DNA from: Candidatus Altarchaeales archaeon
Lineage (GTDB): Archaea; Altiarchaeota; Altiarchaeia; IMC4; SCGC-AAA252-I15
Direction of reading: 5' to 3'
Assembly: GCA_014727915.1 (NCBI GenBank)
Contig: WJMO01000006.1
Span: 329,882 to 393,881, forward strand
DNA: 64,000 nucleotides
Both the position numbers and the translations under genes were made by a program. Shown here in pieces: positions 63,450-64,000 of this stretch. Position 1 is the first letter of the stretch; the number at the start of each line of letters is the position of its first letter. Below the pieces are notes generated by a model. That model was not told where the DNA came from, did no database searches, and worked only from the letters and a program-made list of their open reading frames with translations.

Positions 63450-64000
63450 ATGATATTATCCAGGCACATAACCACGAAGATTATCTTCTTGTTTGACCAG
63501 TTGGTCCCGCCGATAGTGAGGGACTCCAAGATCTTCATGTACATACCGTTCCGATTGCTGTTCGGGAAGAGATACGTGAACATGTTCTTCGAATTCAAGG
63601 ATAAAGCCCCGTTCATGACCGAGGAAGAGTACAACAGGACATACGCCGACATAAACCGGGACCTGATAAAGCGCAAGACAGACCTGAACGACGAGTGCGT
63701 GGAAGAGATACTGGACAACCTAACGGGTATTTCGGTCCTGGAAGTCGGATGCGGAAAGGCCTACCTGAGCAACAAGATGGGGAAAAAAGGCTATGACGTG
63801 ACGGGCGTGGACATATACATCGCAGAAGCCACAATAGAGGAGCACAAGAAGATAAAATTCATGAAGGAGAACATAGAGAGCCTCTCTTTCGAAGACAGGT
63901 CATTCGACACCGTCGTCTGCGCCCACACGCTAGAGCACGTACAAGACCTGCAGAAGTCCATAAGCGAGCTGAGAAGGGTCGCGAGAAAGAGGCTGATAAT
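63450..64000 (+). CDS. SAM-dependent class I methyltransferase, partial (cut by window end)
   Basis: An open frame of at least 183 codons without a stop before the window edge. It starts MILSRHITTKIIFLFDQLVP, has a hydrophobic, basic first 40 residues, then motif I ISVLEVGCGKAYLSNKMGKKGYDVTGVDI (about 91-119), motif II-like SFDTVVCAHTLEHV (about 151-164) and SELRRVARKRLII. This is a type 11-like methyltransferase; the substrate is unknown. A TATA element GGTTATATTAAG (63414-63425) lies 25-35 bp before the ATG. Confidence 0.85.
   Translation, partial: MILSRHITTKIIFLFDQLVPPIVRDSKIFMYIPFRLLFGKRYVNMFFEFKDKAPFMTEEEYNRTYADINRDLIKRKTDLNDECVEEILDNLTGISVLEVGCGKAYLSNKMGKKGYDVTGVDIYIAEATIEEHKKIKFMKENIESLSFEDRSFDTVVCAHTLEHVQDLQKSISELRRVARKRLI

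Overview
The window is archaeal chromosome. Evidence includes a group II chaperonin (thermosome), HerA, fibrillarin-like FlpA, an archaeal-type ATP-dependent DNA ligase, archaeal AlaRS, an RNase P RNA with archaeal-like conserved blocks, class III (Q-x-S/A-x-EYL) prepilins with a FlaK/EppA-like peptidase, tRNA introns framed by bulge-helix-bulge pairing, and TATA boxes about 25 bp upstream of many leaderless starts. Enzymes of His (HisD, HisC), Lys (aspartate kinase, LysA) and Arg (ArgB) synthesis suggest a biosynthetically competent, probably free-living cell. The 16S rRNA departs from consensus at several normally invariant sites. The lineage cannot be fixed from the sequence alone; an Altiarchaeota-like or other poorly sampled archaeon is a guess.

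Layout. 1-9.3 kb: MgtE-like permease, PPC protein, prepilin peptidase, secreted Thr-stalk protein and prepilin, thermosome, then a minus-strand operon running aspartate kinase, HTH regulator, Hsp20, GT39-like glycosyltransferase. 9.3-15.4 kb: stable RNA block on the minus strand (16S, intron-containing tRNA-Ala, a 79-codon ORF, 23S, a 47-codon membrane ORF, RNase P RNA), with long processing stems around both rRNAs and no 5S. 15.4-20.6 kb: a second pilin-like operon, intron-containing tRNA-His, argB-DUF1805, TrkA, KaiC-like ATPase plus BofA-like protein, an unassigned structured intergenic stretch and tRNA-Pro. 20.6-28.4 kb: two tandem unknown genes, RNase Z, HisD, membrane proteins (one frameshifted), FlpA-CYTH, a DMT transporter, and an Hsp20/regulator pair with shared operator-like repeats. 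28.4-37 kb: DNA ligase, pyrophosphatase-fold protein, HerA, TrmJ, PIG-V-like mannosyltransferase, LysA, a PH-domain membrane protein and a candidate C/D box sRNA.

37-47.5 kb is largely a minus-strand sugar metabolism region: phosphomannomutase, a nucleotidyltransferase fused to a ribbon-helix-helix DNA-binding domain, split transketolase, ribulose-5-P epimerase, two SDR epimerases (one UDP-xylose-synthase-like), GalU and UDP-glucose dehydrogenase. Together they could make UDP-glucose, UDP-glucuronate, UDP-xylose and other sugar nucleotides for surface glycans. 47.5-53.7 kb: NadE, Lrp regulator, an N-terminally short Dph2, FKBP, an anchored unknown protein, ITPase and a BASS transporter. 53.7-60 kb, plus strand: glycerate kinase, GpgS-like glucosyltransferase, GpgP/MpgP-like phosphatase, a muconate-lactonizing-type enolase-superfamily enzyme and a second GT78/81-like glycosyltransferase, probably a glycosylglycerate compatible-solute locus with an unexplained extra enzyme. 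60-64 kb: CBS protein, AlaRS and a methyltransferase cut by the window edge.

Best leads: homologous covarying introns in two different tRNAs; the RHH-nucleotidyltransferase fusion; a possible small paralogous family of unknown proteins, one member inside the rRNA operon; the Dph2 lacking its first domain; the variant 16S 530 loop; and the extra enolase-family gene in the glycosylglycerate cluster. No CRISPR array, insertion sequence or replication origin was seen.
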